Source: an uncultured Bacteroidales bacterium
GTDB lineage: Bacteria; Bacteroidota; Bacteroidia; Bacteroidales; UBA932
Reading direction: 5' to 3'
NCBI GenBank assembly: GCA_937898205.1
Contig: CALEJC010000059.1
Coordinates: 1 to 6,871 of the forward strand
Length of the DNA stretch: 6,871 nt
Every line of letters begins with the position of its first letter. Position 1 is the first letter of the stretch. Position numbers and translations under genes: made by a program. Shown piece by piece: positions 5,759-6,871 of the stretch. The notes below the pieces were generated by a model that saw only the letters and a program-made list of their open reading frames with translations, was not told the DNA's origin and did not search any database.

Positions 5759-6871
5759 TTAAGATAAAAATTTATCTATTTCGGATACAATCATCGGCAC
5801 TGCCTGGTAAACAACACGCATTTCAGCATCAGAAAGTCCGGCAAGAGATCTTCCGAAGACTTCTTCGGACAATTCCTCTCGAAGTTCCATGTAGGCTGTG
5901 GTTATAAGATTCATAGCCTTGGCATAGTCCTCATATCTGGTAGCTCTATCTTTTCTGAAAGTTATAATACCATTGCTGACTTTAATCTGTCTGCTTGAGC
6001 CATCAGGCATCTGAAATTCCTTCATATCATGGTCTGGGCAATCGGCTTTATCCTCAGGATTTGAGATCAGTTCTTTAAGTCTGGCTATTTCTTTTCTGTA
6101 TAGCTTCTCATCATGCAGACTGCCTTTCACATAAGTATCCCCAAGAAACATTTCACCTGCAGCGTTTACTCTCATGACGATGATATTTCTACGATCGACA
6201 GCACGGAGTGCTTCTTCTGCTGATGTATACATGTCTGAGTCTGGCGCCGGCGGCAAGTATCTTGCCACAGAGCTTTCAGGACCTTCATATCTGACTTTCA
6301 AGGCCTTGCATTTGCGGAGCTGGAGCTTGATGTCGTTAATGATTCCCATTGGGGTGTCTGAGGAAGCCTTGATCTGTACAGTGAAATCATAGGGATTGTC
6401 TGACGACTCTCTCTTAGCTCCGATTACTTCGGCGACTTCATCAATGGAATGTCTGACGCCGTCGATGTAGATCCGGCTCCCGTCAGGATCATAGATTACT
6501 TCAATAAATGCTCCGTTTGCACTCCAGGTCACAGTTGTGGTCGCATCTTTCAGGACGACGATTTTGCCCGGCTTACTTTCAGTGATGCTTTTGCTGACTT
6601 TCAATGACTGAACCTTTCTAAGCTGTTCGGAAACCTTGGCAATGATTTCCTCAGGCACATCCTTATCTGCTTCAAGCTGGATGGTTGCATACTGCGGGTC
6701 ATCTATTCCAGCAAAATATCTGCTGACAGCCTCACCGATCTCCTCATTTATCTTGCAGAGTTTTCCGTTGCAGATCGCGAAATATTCTTCTCCCGGTTTG
6801 TTGGTGCCTTCGACTACAAAGATAGGGAAAGGAGCAGTCACAGGCTTGTCAGATGTGAACATCGGTGCCGG
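5759..6871 (-). CDS. Multi-module ExbD/TolR-like protein, 5' end probably outside window
   Basis: The frame is open to the window edge. An ATG at 6862 gives 367 residues, but the codons before it (Pro-Ala-Pro) continue without a stop, so the true start is probably upstream. Numbering from 6862, residues 30-92 and 130-192 are two copies of one unit. Each has a beta-like strand with a gly turn (CNGKLCKINEE and IDGVRHSIDE), then a second strand and helix (IQLEADKDVPEEI to LRKVQSLKVS; VQIKASSDTPMGI to LRKCKALKVR). This is the layout of the ExbD/TolR periplasmic domain. Residues 222-367 look like a longer Bacteroidota-type ExbD module, with RRNIIVMRVNAAGEMFL early on and then FRKDRATRYEDYAKAMN, AYMELREEL and FGRSLAGLSDAE. 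No membrane helix is visible, whereas ExbD normally has one at its N-terminus, so that or another domain (for example a TonB or M56/BlaR1-like region) may lie upstream. It is likely periplasmic and linked to proton-driven envelope energy transfer, but no ExbB gene is in view. Confidence 0.75.
   Translation of the reverse strand, partial: PAPMFTSDKPVTAPFPIFVVEGTNKPGEEYFAICNGKLCKINEEIGEAVSRYFAGIDDPQYATIQLEADKDVPEEIIAKVSEQLRKVQSLKVSKSITESKPGKIVVLKDATTTVTWSANGAFIEVIYDPDGSRIYIDGVRHSIDEVAEVIGAKRESSDNPYDFTVQIKASSDTPMGIINDIKLQLRKCKALKVRYEGPESSVARYLPPAPDSDMYTSAEEALRAVDRRNIIVMRVNAAGEMFLGDTYVKGSLHDEKLYRKEIARLKELISNPEDKADCPDHDMKEFQMPDGSSRQIKVSNGIITFRKDRATRYEDYAKAMNLITTAYMELREELSEEVFGRSLAGLSDAEMRVVYQAVPMIVSEIDKFLS

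Overview
The window looks like ordinary chromosomal DNA from a member of the Bacteroidota, most likely Bacteroidales. The reasons are an ExbD-type C-terminal module of the form common in that phylum, a LytS/LytTR pair, an M23 lipoprotein with the variant TGPHLDFR motif, absent Shine-Dalgarno sequences, and AT-rich gaps with a match to the Bacteroides TAnnTTTG promoter element. I cannot place it to genus. All seven long genes I support lie on the minus strand, so the biological order runs from high to low coordinates. No stretch over 300 bases lacks a gene. I see no rRNA, tRNA, CRISPR array or insertion sequence.

6871-5759: the 3' part of a gene entering from outside the window. It encodes two ExbD/TolR-like periplasmic modules in tandem, then a longer Bacteroidota-type ExbD module. 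Its N-terminus is not visible. 5685-3792: a two-gene signalling operon, with a four-helix LytS-type sensor kinase overlapping its LytTR response regulator by 29 bp.

3791-3598: the largest gap, 194 bp. It holds a candidate promoter, a long imperfect inverted repeat, and a possible 30-codon reading frame that starts in the loop of the repeat. It would form the leader of the next operon.

3597-1: a tight four-gene run with gaps of 21, 1 and 3 bases: an AqpZ-type water channel, a minimal PspC protein, a HerA/YjgR-like (DUF853) ATPase, and an M23 peptidoglycan endopeptidase lipoprotein that runs off the window edge. Three of the four have a clear envelope assignment (water flux, inner-membrane protein, wall hydrolysis), so an envelope or osmotic-stress theme is a reasonable inference. 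The ATPase is of unknown function. The LytTR regulator encoded next door may control some of these genes, but no binding site was identified.

I found no convincing new defence or mobile system. The points most worth a second look are the ExbD module array, the structured aquaporin leader, and the His-to-Asp change in the M23 metal-site motif.
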